Notes under the pieces: model-generated | Databases searched by the model: none | Told to the model about the DNA's origin: nothing | What the model saw: only the letters and a program-made list of their open reading frames with translations | From: a virus | Length of the DNA stretch: 60,920 nucleotides | IMG/VR virus record: IMGVR_UViG_3300017605_000625 | Location: 1-60,920 of that record | Direction: 5' to 3' (one strand) | Made by a program: the position numbers and the translations under genes | Shown: one piece after another, positions 8,698-17,390 of the stretch | Position numbering within the stretch: the first letter of the stretch is position 1 | How the letters are laid out: each line of letters begins with the position of its first letter

Positions 8698-9185
8698 TAT
8701 GCGGCCCTAGCATATTCACCGAGGAGTTGCGCCGCGCCAACTCTATAGGCTTCCACAGCATCTTCCAAATTCCTGAAGTAACCGAGGCTATGTACCTTTC
8801 TCCTTACCTGAACTCTAGCAACCCATTTTTGGTTGGTTGAGCACCAATATACGCCTTTATAGCCAGACCTATTGTTCTGTTGAGGCCCGCGATTGGCCAT
8901 ATTCTGAGACTGTGACGCCTCTCGCAAATTGCACAAACGGTTATCGGTTTTGATGCCATTGATATGGTCTATCCCACGATCTGGCCATTTACCGTACATA
9001 TAAAACCATATAAACCTATGAAGTAAATAGCTTTTTCTGAAAAGCATAACCCTCAAGTAGCCCATATTGTGGCTACTGCCTACAGTACCTCCAGCCTTCC
9101 CGGCACCCATAGCCTTAAGGCGAATCATGACGCCGGTAGTCGCGTCATAATGGAAATTTTCCAAAAGGAATTGATGGGTAATCAT
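8697..9185 (-). CDS. HNH homing endonuclease with AP2 domain
   Basis: A 162-residue protein. HNH core: LLHRFIWFYMYGKWP, then DHINGIKTDNRLCNLREAS (about residues 76-94). The C-terminal part SGYKGVYWCSTNQKWVARV is an AP2-type DNA-binding domain. This HNH-plus-AP2 layout is typical of phage homing endonucleases. It is inserted between TerL and portal with ATGA and TAATG overlaps at its two ends. Confidence 0.88.
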   Translation of the reverse strand: MITHQFLLENFHYDATTGVMIRLKAMGAGKAGGTVGSSHNMGYLRVMLFRKSYLLHRFIWFYMYGKWPDRGIDHINGIKTDNRLCNLREASQSQNMANRGPQQNNRSGYKGVYWCSTNQKWVARVQVRRKVHSLGYFRNLEDAVEAYRVGAAQLLGEYARAA

Positions 9186-10840
9186 ACCGGGTAGATAGCC
9201 CCTAATCTGGATTTATACCTAACTTCCTCTTCCATATCGTATTCCGATTCCTCTCTCCGTAGAGCAAATCCATGATCTCTCAAGTAACGGAGAGCCATTG
9301 TCATGCTATCGACCAAATCATCTTTTGATCCTTTCGGAAAAACGGCGGCCTGATTGATTACTTCGTCACACCAAACCCGCCCAGTTGGCGCGTAGATCAT
9401 GCCGTCCGAGAACAAGTGCAAAACGCTGTGGGCGCGGGCGACCTTATCGCCCTGCTTGGTTGGATTGATTAGGTCGATTCCAAAAAGACCATTGAAGCCA
9501 ATAATTCTCCTGATCTCCTGACTTACTGATAAGCCAGAAGCCTTGGCCTCTATTAAAAGTTTATCTACTTGAAATCTGGGGTGCGAAATAGGCCGATTGT
9601 CTTTCGTGCAGGTATCTATAACCCTTTGAACAAGCTTATGAATTTCCAGTCGCTCTTGCCATGCATGCATCAAGATAATCTTGGGATTTTTGTTTGCATC
9701 CCGAAACATCCCCCAAATAGTCATGGCAGATGCGTCATTTTCCTCCTTTTCTGTATAAGCCGTGTCAATAGATGCCAGAATATACTCTAATTCTGGGTAT
9801 TTCTCGTCTTCCCAGTTATTCCAGTAATCCCGTCTGATAATCGAGCCACCGCGCACTTCTGGCGTCTGCTGGTACTGCCCAGCCCACGCATACGGCCCCT
9901 TAGCCTTCTTCAGTTCCTCTATTTCATCTGGACCAAAGCGCTCTGGCCACGCTGGCTCGTCAACCTCAGTACGAGGGTCCTGCCAGAAGAGCTTTACCGG
10001 CACTTCGGCATCAGGGTCAGTGTCCCAAGTGTCAAAGGTCTTGACTTTCCCGGTAGCATCATACCCATTCACGAACCCGTGAGGAACATACTCCATAGGG
10101 ATGCAGAGGTGGGTATAGCCAAGGTCCCGGTCGAGGGCGACACCGGATACGTCCTCTTCATGAAGTCTTTGTTGTATAACGACAATTGCGCTTTCTTTGG
10201 GGTTATTAAGGCGGTCTGGAACGACTTCCGTGAACCACATATTGGTGGTGTAGCGGACGGCCTCCGATTCCATCAGCATGGTATTGTTGGCGTCGTCTAT
10301 GATGAACCTGTCGCCGCGCTCACCGACACCGATGCCTCCGGTCGAGGTGGCCAGCTTCCAGCCGGTCTGGTCATTAGCGAATTTGACCTTGGTGAACTGC
10401 TCATTCGATATCTTGAAGCGGTTGCCCCAGAGACGCTGATAGCGCTCATTCATCACCACGTTGCGGCAGCGCATATTGTCGCGCTCCGTCAGATGGTTAG
10501 AGTATGAGGCGCAAACGTACCGATAGGATGGATGGTTCTGAGGTCCCCATTCCCACGCTGGCCAGAAAACATCCGTCAACAGGCTTTTTGAAAAGCCGGG
10601 AGGCACATTTATAAGCAGTCGCCTGATTTCACCTCTTGTAACTGCCTGAAGATGCTCAGCAATTGCCGACAGCGGCCAACCCTCAATAAAAGGTATCGCT
10701 GGCTCAACCACCGGCCAGACATATTTCACGAAGTCGATTAGGTTGCCCTCATAGGCTTTGGCTTCCAACTTTTCACGAAGCTTACGGGTAGCCAGTGAAA
10801 CAAGCTGGATTTTCTCTGATCTTAGAAGAGCTTCCGCCAT
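9182..10840 (-). CDS. Terminase large subunit
   Basis: A 552-residue packaging motor. ATPase: Walker A NVPPGFSKS (residues 78-86), Walker B FIIDDAN (179-185) and a coupling-type motif QQRLHEED (223-230). Nuclease: SIDTAY (Asp359), LLIEAKASG and DDLVDS near the end supply the acidic RNase H-like site. It drives headful-type or site-specific DNA packaging together with the small subunit, which lies far away at 37094-37573. It is the first gene of the minus-strand late module and is transcribed divergently from the cargo operon across an operator-like site. Confidence 0.95.
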   Translation of the reverse strand: MAEALLRSEKIQLVSLATRKLREKLEAKAYEGNLIDFVKYVWPVVEPAIPFIEGWPLSAIAEHLQAVTRGEIRRLLINVPPGFSKSLLTDVFWPAWEWGPQNHPSYRYVCASYSNHLTERDNMRCRNVVMNERYQRLWGNRFKISNEQFTKVKFANDQTGWKLATSTGGIGVGERGDRFIIDDANNTMLMESEAVRYTTNMWFTEVVPDRLNNPKESAIVVIQQRLHEEDVSGVALDRDLGYTHLCIPMEYVPHGFVNGYDATGKVKTFDTWDTDPDAEVPVKLFWQDPRTEVDEPAWPERFGPDEIEELKKAKGPYAWAGQYQQTPEVRGGSIIRRDYWNNWEDEKYPELEYILASIDTAYTEKEENDASAMTIWGMFRDANKNPKIILMHAWQERLEIHKLVQRVIDTCTKDNRPISHPRFQVDKLLIEAKASGLSVSQEIRRIIGFNGLFGIDLINPTKQGDKVARAHSVLHLFSDGMIYAPTGRVWCDEVINQAAVFPKGSKDDLVDSMTMALRYLRDHGFALRREESEYDMEEEVRYKSRLGAIYPV

Positions 10841-10884
10841 AGACAGGGAATATAGACCGATGCCTTAATTTAGCCAAATCAGCG

Positions 10885-10917
10885 TGAGACAAATTGGGTC
10901 ACACAGAATTTTTTGTA
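10885..10917. repeat. 33-bp repeat copy A at TerL/cargo junction
   Basis: This 33-bp sequence matches 26645-26677 at 30 of 33 positions. Both copies contain GACAAA-TGGGTCACACAG followed by ATTTTTT. It lies in the 90-bp divergent gap between TerL and the first cargo gene, so it is probably a promoter or control element. It includes the operator-like core at 10887-10899. Confidence 0.6.
10887..10899. promoter_or_regulatory. Operator-like site, TerL/cargo divergent gap
   Basis: AGACAAATTGGGT; read on the minus strand it is ACCCAATTTGTCT. It shares the CCCAA-W-TTG core with sites at 26535, 26647, 37594, 43516 and 43539. Its location between divergent start codons suits a repressor site. Confidence 0.5.
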
Positions 10918-10930
10918 GGTAGGGGGGGGT

Positions 10931-11161
10931 ATGAAGCTAGGGGACATTCTCCATAAGGCGCTTCGGCTCAAGGCACTTGAAGCTGGCAGCGAGCTTCCAG
11001 AAAATCCAACGCTGGATGACTTCAAGAAAGAAGCCTTCAGGATCGCGCAACTGGCCAAGGAATTACAAAGCTCTACGCCGGGTGGTCATTGGGACCAAGA
11101 ACACTGGCAAAAAATATCCAAGCAAATTGAAAAAATTGAGAAGATGCTGGAGCCCAAATGA
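10931..11161 (+). CDS. Small hypothetical protein, first gene of cargo operon
   Basis: A 76-residue hydrophilic helical protein (MKLGDILHKALRLKALEAG, ending IEKIEKMLEPK). A G-rich run GGTAGGGGGGGG lies just before the ATG as ribosome binding site. Its stop overlaps the next ATG (ATGA). No family recognised. Confidence 0.6.
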   Translation: MKLGDILHKALRLKALEAGSELPENPTLDDFKKEAFRIAQLAKELQSSTPGGHWDQEHWQKISKQIEKIEKMLEPK

Positions 11162-11331
11162 ATAGAAAACACCTACTAGCACTTCGCAGCGATATAGAGG
11201 CAGCCATCGCTGAACGCCGCGCACTGGGAGAATACAATGCCGATAGCAAGCATATGCTGTTTCTGCTGAACTGCCTGCGAGAGCTAACCAACGACGCCAT
11301 CGCTCAAAAAACCCCAGAGCAAAAGAAATGA
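11158..11331 (+). CDS. Small hypothetical protein (57 aa)
   Basis: Starts MNRKHLLALRSDIEAAIAER and ends QKTPEQKK. ATGA overlaps at both ends tie it to the genes on either side, which supports it as real despite its size. Mostly helical; function unknown. Confidence 0.55.
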   Translation: MNRKHLLALRSDIEAAIAERRALGEYNADSKHMLFLLNCLRELTNDAIAQKTPEQKK

Positions 11332-11807
11332 CCACACCCCCAGAGACAAGGCTGGCGCTGGCGGACAAATTGGCAAAGTCCGAGGCTCAATCTTTTTGGC
11401 ATCCCGAGATCGGCGGCGATCCCACTATCATGGTCAATGTAAGCCTGTCGCCAAGTGAGCGCGACTTGATCGTCGCCGCCCTCCGCGCCACAGAACCAGC
11501 CGGGGCGGGAATGTCGGTGCATGATTTTGTCGCCAGCTACGAATTTCGCGGGGACGGTTCCGATCATGTGCCATCCGACGATGAGCGCGAATTAATTGAG
11601 GACGCTATTGAAGGCTATCTCGCCCAAGCACAAGCATCCCCAGTCATACCCTCTCAATTGGTCGCTATCAATATCAAGCGAATGACAGACCTTATCGATA
11701 CCGCCCAAGATGACAATGCTTGGGAACAGGAAGCTAAAGCTGAAATGCAAAAAGCAGTCGCCGCCCTCGCCACCCTCCCTACGGAACGGGGCGAGCGGGA
11801 GAAATGA
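11328..11807 (+). CDS. Hypothetical protein (159 aa)
   Basis: An acidic, soluble protein, translationally coupled (ATGA) to both neighbours. It begins MTTPPETRLALADKLAKSE. No catalytic motif is seen. Similar N-termini occur in small hypothetical proteins near phage metabolic cargo, but I cannot name a family. Confidence 0.55.
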   Translation: MTTPPETRLALADKLAKSEAQSFWHPEIGGDPTIMVNVSLSPSERDLIVAALRATEPAGAGMSVHDFVASYEFRGDGSDHVPSDDERELIEDAIEGYLAQAQASPVIPSQLVAINIKRMTDLIDTAQDDNAWEQEAKAEMQKAVAALATLPTERGEREK

Positions 11808-12388
11808 CAACACCAACACTGAAGACAGCGCGGTTAACCCTGTCGCCGCCGATTATCCACGCCCAAATGAATGTGGATCACTACTTGCGCTGGCTCGCCA
11901 ATGAACGAGTGGTAAAATACAGCGAACAGCGGCACAGAGAACATACGCAGGAAACCCAGCGGACCTATCTGGCCTCATTCAATGTGGGGGCTTTTCTGGG
12001 CGAGGATCGCCTGCTCTGGGAAATCCAACGAACTGGCAATCCCATCGGTTCGGTCTCGGCCTATCTGAATATCCCTAATAAAACCGCAAACATCAGCATC
12101 ATGATAGGCGAGCCCCGTGTGTGGGGGGCTGGATATGGCATCGAGGCTTGGATGGCTGTCTGCACCTATCTGTTCGATGACGGCATGCGGAAGATCGAGG
12201 CCGGATGCATGGCCAGCAATGGCCCAATGATTTCAGTCTTAAGAAAAGCAGGGTTTATCAAGGAAGCAGTGCTCCCCAACTACTTCCTGTTTGATGGCAA
12301 GCCAGAGGACATGGTTTATTATGGCAAATACAGAACGGCGCAAGTCATCCCGCTCCAAAAAGATGGAGCCGCAATCTTCAAAAGGTGA
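11804..12388 (+). CDS. GNAT N-acetyltransferase (PseH-like candidate)
   Basis: A 194-residue RimJ/RimL-type acetyltransferase: ARLTLSPP start, central GNPIGSVSAYLNI strand, then the acetyl-CoA loop RVWGAGYGIEAW (about residues 105-116, matching the R/Q-x-x-G-x-G/A pattern) and C-terminal NGPMISVLRKAGFIKEAVL. In pseudaminic-acid pathways a GNAT enzyme, PseH, acetylates the 4-amino group of the UDP-sugar. Its place at the head of a Pse-type operon suggests this job, but the exact amino-sugar substrate cannot be read from sequence. Confidence 0.75.
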   Translation: MTTPTLKTARLTLSPPIIHAQMNVDHYLRWLANERVVKYSEQRHREHTQETQRTYLASFNVGAFLGEDRLLWEIQRTGNPIGSVSAYLNIPNKTANISIMIGEPRVWGAGYGIEAWMAVCTYLFDDGMRKIEAGCMASNGPMISVLRKAGFIKEAVLPNYFLFDGKPEDMVYYGKYRTAQVIPLQKDGAAIFKR

Positions 12389-13214
12389 GGTTCTTGCCCA
12401 TTGGGATGCCAAGGCCAAAGAATTCAAATCCTCTGATCTGGCTACCAATCCAGACCCGCATTATCGCGCCCTTGAGATCGAAAGCATCATTCGCGTTCTC
12501 AAGGCCATGAAGCCTGAGAGGCTTTTAGATGTTGGCTGCGGCAATGGCTATACCACAAGAGCCATTGCGAAGCATTTCCCAGCAGCGACCGTTTCGGGGG
12601 TGGATTTCTCCGAAGCCATGATTGCCGAGGCCGCAAAATATATTGGTCCGAATGAAGAATACTGCGTCGGCGATGTTCTGTCTCTCTCTCGCAACAAAAA
12701 ACTGGATATAGACCATTATGATGTTGTCCTTAGTTCCCGCTGCCTGATCAATCTAGCCAACTGGGAAGAGCAGAAGGTTGGCATCTTGGAGATGCGAAAG
12801 ATGGTCGCTCCCGGCGGCCATCTGGTTCTGGTGGAGAACGTCCAAGACGGACTGGATAACTTGAACGCCCTCCGCAAAGGGTTAGGGCTGGAGACCATTA
12901 AGCCCCCTTGGCACAACAAGTATTTGCCACAATCTGAGATCACTACGTTTTTTGGAGATTTGCAACAGGGTAATCTTCTGCTGACCGAATACGTCGAGAA
13001 TATCGGCAACTTCTACTATCTGGCTTCGCGCGTTCTGTATGCCAAGCTGTGCAAGGACCAAGGCGTTGAGCCGGACTACAACAATCCGATCAACGCCGTG
13101 GCAGCCAAGATGCCAACGCTGGGAGAGCATTACGCATGTTCTCCTAATTTCATGTTTGTTTTGAAACGAGAAGAGGGATTATTGGGATGGGCAAACAAGA
13201 AAATATCTTCCTGA
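12321..13214 (+). CDS. Class I SAM-dependent methyltransferase
   Basis: A 297-residue methyltransferase. SAM-binding motif I is LLDVGCGNGYTTRAIA; VSGVDFSEAMI is the acidic end of strand beta2; a DVVLSSRCLINL motif follows. The long C-terminal part is helical. The start is uncertain: ATGs at 12294, 12321 and 12363 are in frame and the gene overlaps the end of the GNAT gene. In a sugar operon it may methylate the nonulosonate or a precursor; the substrate is inferred only from context. Confidence 0.75.
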   Translation: MANTERRKSSRSKKMEPQSSKGEVLAHWDAKAKEFKSSDLATNPDPHYRALEIESIIRVLKAMKPERLLDVGCGNGYTTRAIAKHFPAATVSGVDFSEAMIAEAAKYIGPNEEYCVGDVLSLSRNKKLDIDHYDVVLSSRCLINLANWEEQKVGILEMRKMVAPGGHLVLVENVQDGLDNLNALRKGLGLETIKPPWHNKYLPQSEITTFFGDLQQGNLLLTEYVENIGNFYYLASRVLYAKLCKDQGVEPDYNNPINAVAAKMPTLGEHYACSPNFMFVLKREEGLLGWANKKISS

Positions 13215-13810
13215 AGAGTGAAGGTGATGCTTGGCATCGTCGGAATATAGATAAGCCAAGAAAAATACCTATTTTGGGCGGCGCTCTTCCATTGTTGCCC
13301 ATTCCGCCAAAGCGAGTCGTTGAATTTGGTTGCGGTTACGGCCTCAATATCGGCTTCATACAAATGGGGTATGAATGCGATGCTGTTGGCATTGATCCTT
13401 CACAAGAAGCGATAGCCTCTGCGCGTAAGGATTATCCCGCAGTCAAGTTTATCCAAGGAACGGCCTCTTACCGATTTTTGCTAAGAGAGTACGATCTGGT
13501 GATCTATGGCTTCTGTTTGTATCTCTGTGATAGAGAAAGTCTGTCCCAAGTCGTATCAGCCGGAGACAATGCCCTTAAGGATGGCGGACACTTGATCATC
13601 CATGATTTCGATCCAGAGTATCCTCACAGAGTTCCGTATCATCATGTAGATGGATTGTTCTCATACAAAATGGATTATTCCAAGCTCTGGCTGACTAATC
13701 CGGCTTACTCGTTGGTGAGCAAGTCGGTGATAGGCGATGGCACGGCGGTCTGGGTATTGAAGAAAGATATCTCGGCTGGTTGGCCAAATGTTCCAATGCC
13801 GCTGGAGTAA
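13187..13810 (+). CDS. Pseudaminic-acid-cluster type methyltransferase
   Basis: A 207-residue methyltransferase with an N-terminal FLKSEGDAWHRRN motif followed by motif I VVEFGCGYGLNIGF and VGIDPSQEAI. The GD-x-W-x-RN start is typical of methyltransferases found beside pseudaminic/legionaminic acid genes (the Pse-associated methylase family). It overlaps the previous methyltransferase by 28 bases. Substrate unknown, probably a sugar or a sugar-carrying polymer. Confidence 0.75.
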   Translation: MGKQENIFLKSEGDAWHRRNIDKPRKIPILGGALPLLPIPPKRVVEFGCGYGLNIGFIQMGYECDAVGIDPSQEAIASARKDYPAVKFIQGTASYRFLLREYDLVIYGFCLYLCDRESLSQVVSAGDNALKDGGHLIIHDFDPEYPHRVPYHHVDGLFSYKMDYSKLWLTNPAYSLVSKSVIGDGTAVWVLKKDISAGWPNVPMPLE

Positions 13811-13815
13811 TCCAT

Positions 13816-14013
13816 ATGAGGCATTGGGCCGTACAGATAGGGATATCAACTCCATATGGAGTGTTTATCTTTGGTATCTCCCCGTTTGTTTGGAATTTTC
13901 TTTATAAGAGAATGACTAGCCCAGTTCATGGCATCTTTCTATCAATTGGTCCTCTTATATTTGCCATAACAGATGATCGAAGTGTTGATGTGAGAATGGA
14001 GGACGTTAAGTGA
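13816..14013 (+). CDS. Small membrane protein (65 aa)
   Basis: Starts MRHWAVQIGISTPYGVFIFG. Two hydrophobic stretches, about residues 8-28 and 38-52, suggest two membrane helices. The ATG at 13816 is chosen because it lies just after the previous stop; the end overlaps the next gene's ATG. Role unknown. Confidence 0.45.
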   Translation: MRHWAVQIGISTPYGVFIFGISPFVWNFLYKRMTSPVHGIFLSIGPLIFAITDDRSVDVRMEDVK

Positions 14014-14924
14014 AGATCGGAGTTCTTGGTCTCGGATCGATTGGTGTCCGACACTATAACAACATAACGGCACTTGGGCATGAGGTTTGGGGATACGATC
14101 CTGCTGGAGGCATTATGCCCAATGCAGATCGCAATTTTGTCTTGAACGAGTGTGACGCTATTGTTATCGCATCTCCAACCAAGCAGCATATGAAAGACTT
14201 TTATGATGTAATCGATATAGGTAAGCATGTGCTTGTCGAGAAGCCATTCGGTTACGACGCGCCGCCCACTTATCTGGAGGGCTACTTAAAGGGCGCTCGT
14301 ATGCGCTGGGGACCGAAGACAATCATCGCCACTGGCTATAATCTGCGATTTCATGAATGCGTTAAGCGAGCCAAGGAACTATTACCAGACATAGGCAATG
14401 TTCTGGCCGCGCATTTCACGGTGTACCAAAAGACAGACAAGCCGCTCTATCTTCGGGATGGCATCATTAGAAATTGGTGCTCGCATGAGATCGATCTGGC
14501 GCTTTATCTACTCGGTCCCGGGATCGTTAATAGCTGCACCTTCGTTCCTGATGACAAGGGGCAGGACACCATTGAAGCCTGTATCTCCATGGACCTTCCT
14601 GCGGTACAGACCAAATGCTTCATTCAGGCAGATTATTACACCTATCCGGAACAGAGATTTTTCTGGATAGCTGGAGAGCGCGGAACAATCTACGCCGATC
14701 TTGTCAAGCGTAACGTGTTCTTCCGGGATCGCAATGGCAATCCAAGACCGATATTGTCAGCCACAGATAGCTTCGATGAAAATTACCGAACGGAAATGAA
14801 ATGTTTCATTGATTCTATAGAAGCCGGAACACATTTGCCTCCCTTAGCCACTGGCGAGGATGGCGCTGCGGCACATAGAGTAGTGATGGAAGCCAGAGAA
14901 ATGGCGGGGCTCAAGGATGACTAA
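14010..14924 (+). CDS. Gfo/Idh/MocA family oxidoreductase
   Basis: A 304-residue NAD(P)-dependent sugar dehydrogenase-type enzyme. GVLGLGSIGVRH at the N-terminus is the Rossmann G-x-G-x-x-G; VLVEKPFGY is the EKP motif with the catalytic lysine; the C-terminal domain is the alpha/beta barrel-like half (RFFWIAGERGTIYADL). In sugar operons such enzymes oxidise or epimerise nucleotide sugars or nonulosonates. Precise reaction unknown. Confidence 0.8.
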   Translation: MKIGVLGLGSIGVRHYNNITALGHEVWGYDPAGGIMPNADRNFVLNECDAIVIASPTKQHMKDFYDVIDIGKHVLVEKPFGYDAPPTYLEGYLKGARMRWGPKTIIATGYNLRFHECVKRAKELLPDIGNVLAAHFTVYQKTDKPLYLRDGIIRNWCSHEIDLALYLLGPGIVNSCTFVPDDKGQDTIEACISMDLPAVQTKCFIQADYYTYPEQRFFWIAGERGTIYADLVKRNVFFRDRNGNPRPILSATDSFDENYRTEMKCFIDSIEAGTHLPPLATGEDGAAAHRVVMEAREMAGLKDD

Positions 14925-15423
14925 GTTAACGGCAGAAAGATTACGAGAGCTTATCCATTATCATCCAGCCAATGGCTGCTTCACTTGGATAAAATCTCCT
15001 GCCTATAACAAGACGCATCTAGTTGGAACCATCGCTGGAAGTCTGAGATTGGGATATCGCGTCATATTCATAGATAAGAAATGTTACCAAGCAAGTAAGT
15101 TGGCTTGGTTATATATGATTGGAGAATTTCCTAACTGCCCCGTTGATCATAGAGACAGAAACCAATCTAATGATGAATGGAAAAATCTAAGATTGGCCAC
15201 AGTATCCCAAAATAATGCTAATAGACGATCTCCACAAAATAAGGGACCTTTGCCCAGAGGCGTTTATATAGCCATACGTTCCTATCGGTTAAGAAAACCC
15301 TATGGAGCTTCAATCAAGGTTAATGGAAAATGCAAGTATTTGGGCATGTTTGACACGCCAGAACAAGCCCATTCTGCCTATAAGAGTGCAGCAAAGAAAT
15401 ATTTTGGGGAATTCTCCATATGA
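14917..15423 (+). CDS. HNH homing endonuclease with AP2 domain
   Basis: A 168-residue protein. HNH part: KLAWLYMIGEFPNCPVDHRD followed by NLRLATVSQNNANR. C-terminal AP2-like part: GVYIAIRSYR...YGASIKVNGKCKYLGMFDTPEQA. It is wedged inside the sugar operon with an 8-base overlap upstream and a 4-base overlap downstream, so the element entered without breaking flanking genes. Confidence 0.85.
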   Translation: MTKLTAERLRELIHYHPANGCFTWIKSPAYNKTHLVGTIAGSLRLGYRVIFIDKKCYQASKLAWLYMIGEFPNCPVDHRDRNQSNDEWKNLRLATVSQNNANRRSPQNKGPLPRGVYIAIRSYRLRKPYGASIKVNGKCKYLGMFDTPEQAHSAYKSAAKKYFGEFSI

Positions 15424-17390
15424 AAACAGTTTGCATATGCCAAGCCAGAATGGGAAGCACAAGGCTGCCCGGGAAAGTCCTCTTGCCTCTTGGTAATCCA
15501 GCGGCCACCGGACTTTGCTCCATTGGCATGGTTACATGGGCTGCTGGCCGCGCTCAGGTTGATCAAGTGGTAGTCGCAACTTCTACCTTGGCGCAGGATG
15601 ATAAGATAGCCGATTGGTGCAAATTAGAAGGGCATGAATGTTTTCGTGGCAGCGAGACCGATGTTCTAGATCGTTTCCACGGCGCAGCCCAGAAGTATGA
15701 CGCTGATGTTATCGTGCGTTTGACCGGGGATTGTCCACTGCTTGATCCACGGGTGATTGAAGAAGTTATCCAACTTCGTAAAATGAGGAATGTTGAATAT
15801 GCGACAAACACTGACCCTCCCACGTACCCTGACGGTCTCGATTGCGAAGTATTCACGCGGGCAGCTTTGGAAAGCTCCCATCGGGAAGCAACTAGAGGAA
15901 CTGATCGAGATACTGTCACTCGCTTCATGGTTCGTAATCGTCATCGCTTTTCTGCTGCTAATCTGGTCTGCCCGCTTCCTAATCTGGTCCGCGAAAGGTG
16001 GGTACTCGATAGCCCGGAAGACTATGAGTTCGTCAAGGAAATCCTTAAGCGTGTCAGTGATGAAGACCCACCCAGCTATCTGGATATTATAAGGGTTCTG
16101 AACAAAGAACCATGGCTTCGCGATATCAACAAACATCTAACTCGCAATGAGCGATTTTACGATGCTCTGACGGCTGAGAAAGAAACCAAGCGATCCTATT
16201 CGATATCCAAGGTATGTCTGGATCGTGCGGAGGCACTGATCCCGCTGGGAGCCCAGACATTCTCAAAATCCAAGCTGCAATTCCCGGCAGGCGTATCACC
16301 CTTATTCGCAACCCATGGAGACGGCGGCTATGTTTATGACGTTGATGGCAATGATTATGTTGATCTTGTTGGCGGACTTTTGCCTAATATCCTTGGGTAT
16401 CGCGATCCTGATGTTGATCTTGCCATCAGAGAGCAGAGTTCGCGTGGAATTAGCCTGTCTCTTGCGACAACTCTGGAATACGATCTGGCAGAACGCCTTA
16501 ACTTTCATATCCCATCTGCGGAAATGGTCAGGTTTGGCAAGAACGGATCGGACGTTACCACCGCAGCCATAAGGCTTGCTAGATACATCACTAAACGAGA
16601 CTTAATTCTCGTTGGCGGCTATCACGGCTGGCATGATTGGAGCATGGCGGTAAGCGAAAGAACTAATGGTATTCCGGGGTCTGTTTCAGCGCTATCCTTA
16701 AAAAATATGCCCTACGAGTATGCCGACAAAGTTGCGGCTTACATTCTTGAACCGGAATATTTCTCTTCAGAAAAATTAGTCGAAATACGTAAACACTGCA
16801 CGGATCACGGAATCATTCTGATCTTTGACGAGATCATATCCGGATTTCGGTGTGGGATGGGAGGCTTGCAGAAGGTTCACGGCGTAACACCTGATCTTTC
16901 CACTTTCGGTAAAGCCATGGCTAATGGGATGCCTATCTCTGCGTTGGTTGGCAAGCGCGAATATATGAGCCGGATGCCAGAGATCAGCTATTCCGGAACC
17001 TTCTTTGGCGAGACGCTATCGATTGCGGCGGCGATTGCCACCATCGATAAGCTACACAAGGAGAATATCCCCGGCTATCTCAAGCTAATGGGTGGAATGT
17101 TGAGGGTTGGTATAGACGCGCTGCTTGAAAAACATGGCGTTGACAGCATCTCGCTTTATGGCCCACAGGAACTAAATCGCATCAAATTTGCGGACAAGGC
17201 CATCCAATCGCTCTTCATTCAGGAAATGGCCAAAAATGGGGTGTTGATTATCGGTAGCCACAACACTTGCTATGCTCACAAGAAGCCAGAACTAGATCGT
17301 ATCCTTAGCGCTTGGGATGCCACGCTTCAGACCATCTCCACTGGAGGCAAACTTGAGGGAGAGATCATTCAAGGGAAGGCTGTCAGGTGA
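15420..17390 (+). CDS. Fusion: SpsF/PseF-type cytidylyltransferase + class III aminotransferase
   Basis: A 656-residue two-domain enzyme. Residues 1 to about 235 are an SpsF-like nucleotidyltransferase: CQARMGSTRLPGKVL at the N-terminus, VVATSTLAQDD and VIVRLTGDCPLLDP. Residues about 255-640 are a glutamate-1-semialdehyde aminotransferase-like PLP enzyme: GGYHGWHDWS, LIFDEIISGFR and the PLP lysine in STFGKAMANGMP. In nonulosonate loci SpsF/PseF-type domains activate the sugar with CTP and class III aminotransferases act on sugar or precursor carbonyls. The fusion suggests linked steps; the second substrate is unknown. Confidence 0.8.
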   Translation: MKTVCICQARMGSTRLPGKVLLPLGNPAATGLCSIGMVTWAAGRAQVDQVVVATSTLAQDDKIADWCKLEGHECFRGSETDVLDRFHGAAQKYDADVIVRLTGDCPLLDPRVIEEVIQLRKMRNVEYATNTDPPTYPDGLDCEVFTRAALESSHREATRGTDRDTVTRFMVRNRHRFSAANLVCPLPNLVRERWVLDSPEDYEFVKEILKRVSDEDPPSYLDIIRVLNKEPWLRDINKHLTRNERFYDALTAEKETKRSYSISKVCLDRAEALIPLGAQTFSKSKLQFPAGVSPLFATHGDGGYVYDVDGNDYVDLVGGLLPNILGYRDPDVDLAIREQSSRGISLSLATTLEYDLAERLNFHIPSAEMVRFGKNGSDVTTAAIRLARYITKRDLILVGGYHGWHDWSMAVSERTNGIPGSVSALSLKNMPYEYADKVAAYILEPEYFSSEKLVEIRKHCTDHGIILIFDEIISGFRCGMGGLQKVHGVTPDLSTFGKAMANGMPISALVGKREYMSRMPEISYSGTFFGETLSIAAAIATIDKLHKENIPGYLKLMGGMLRVGIDALLEKHGVDSISLYGPQELNRIKFADKAIQSLFIQEMAKNGVLIIGSHNTCYAHKKPELDRILSAWDATLQTISTGGKLEGEIIQGKAVR

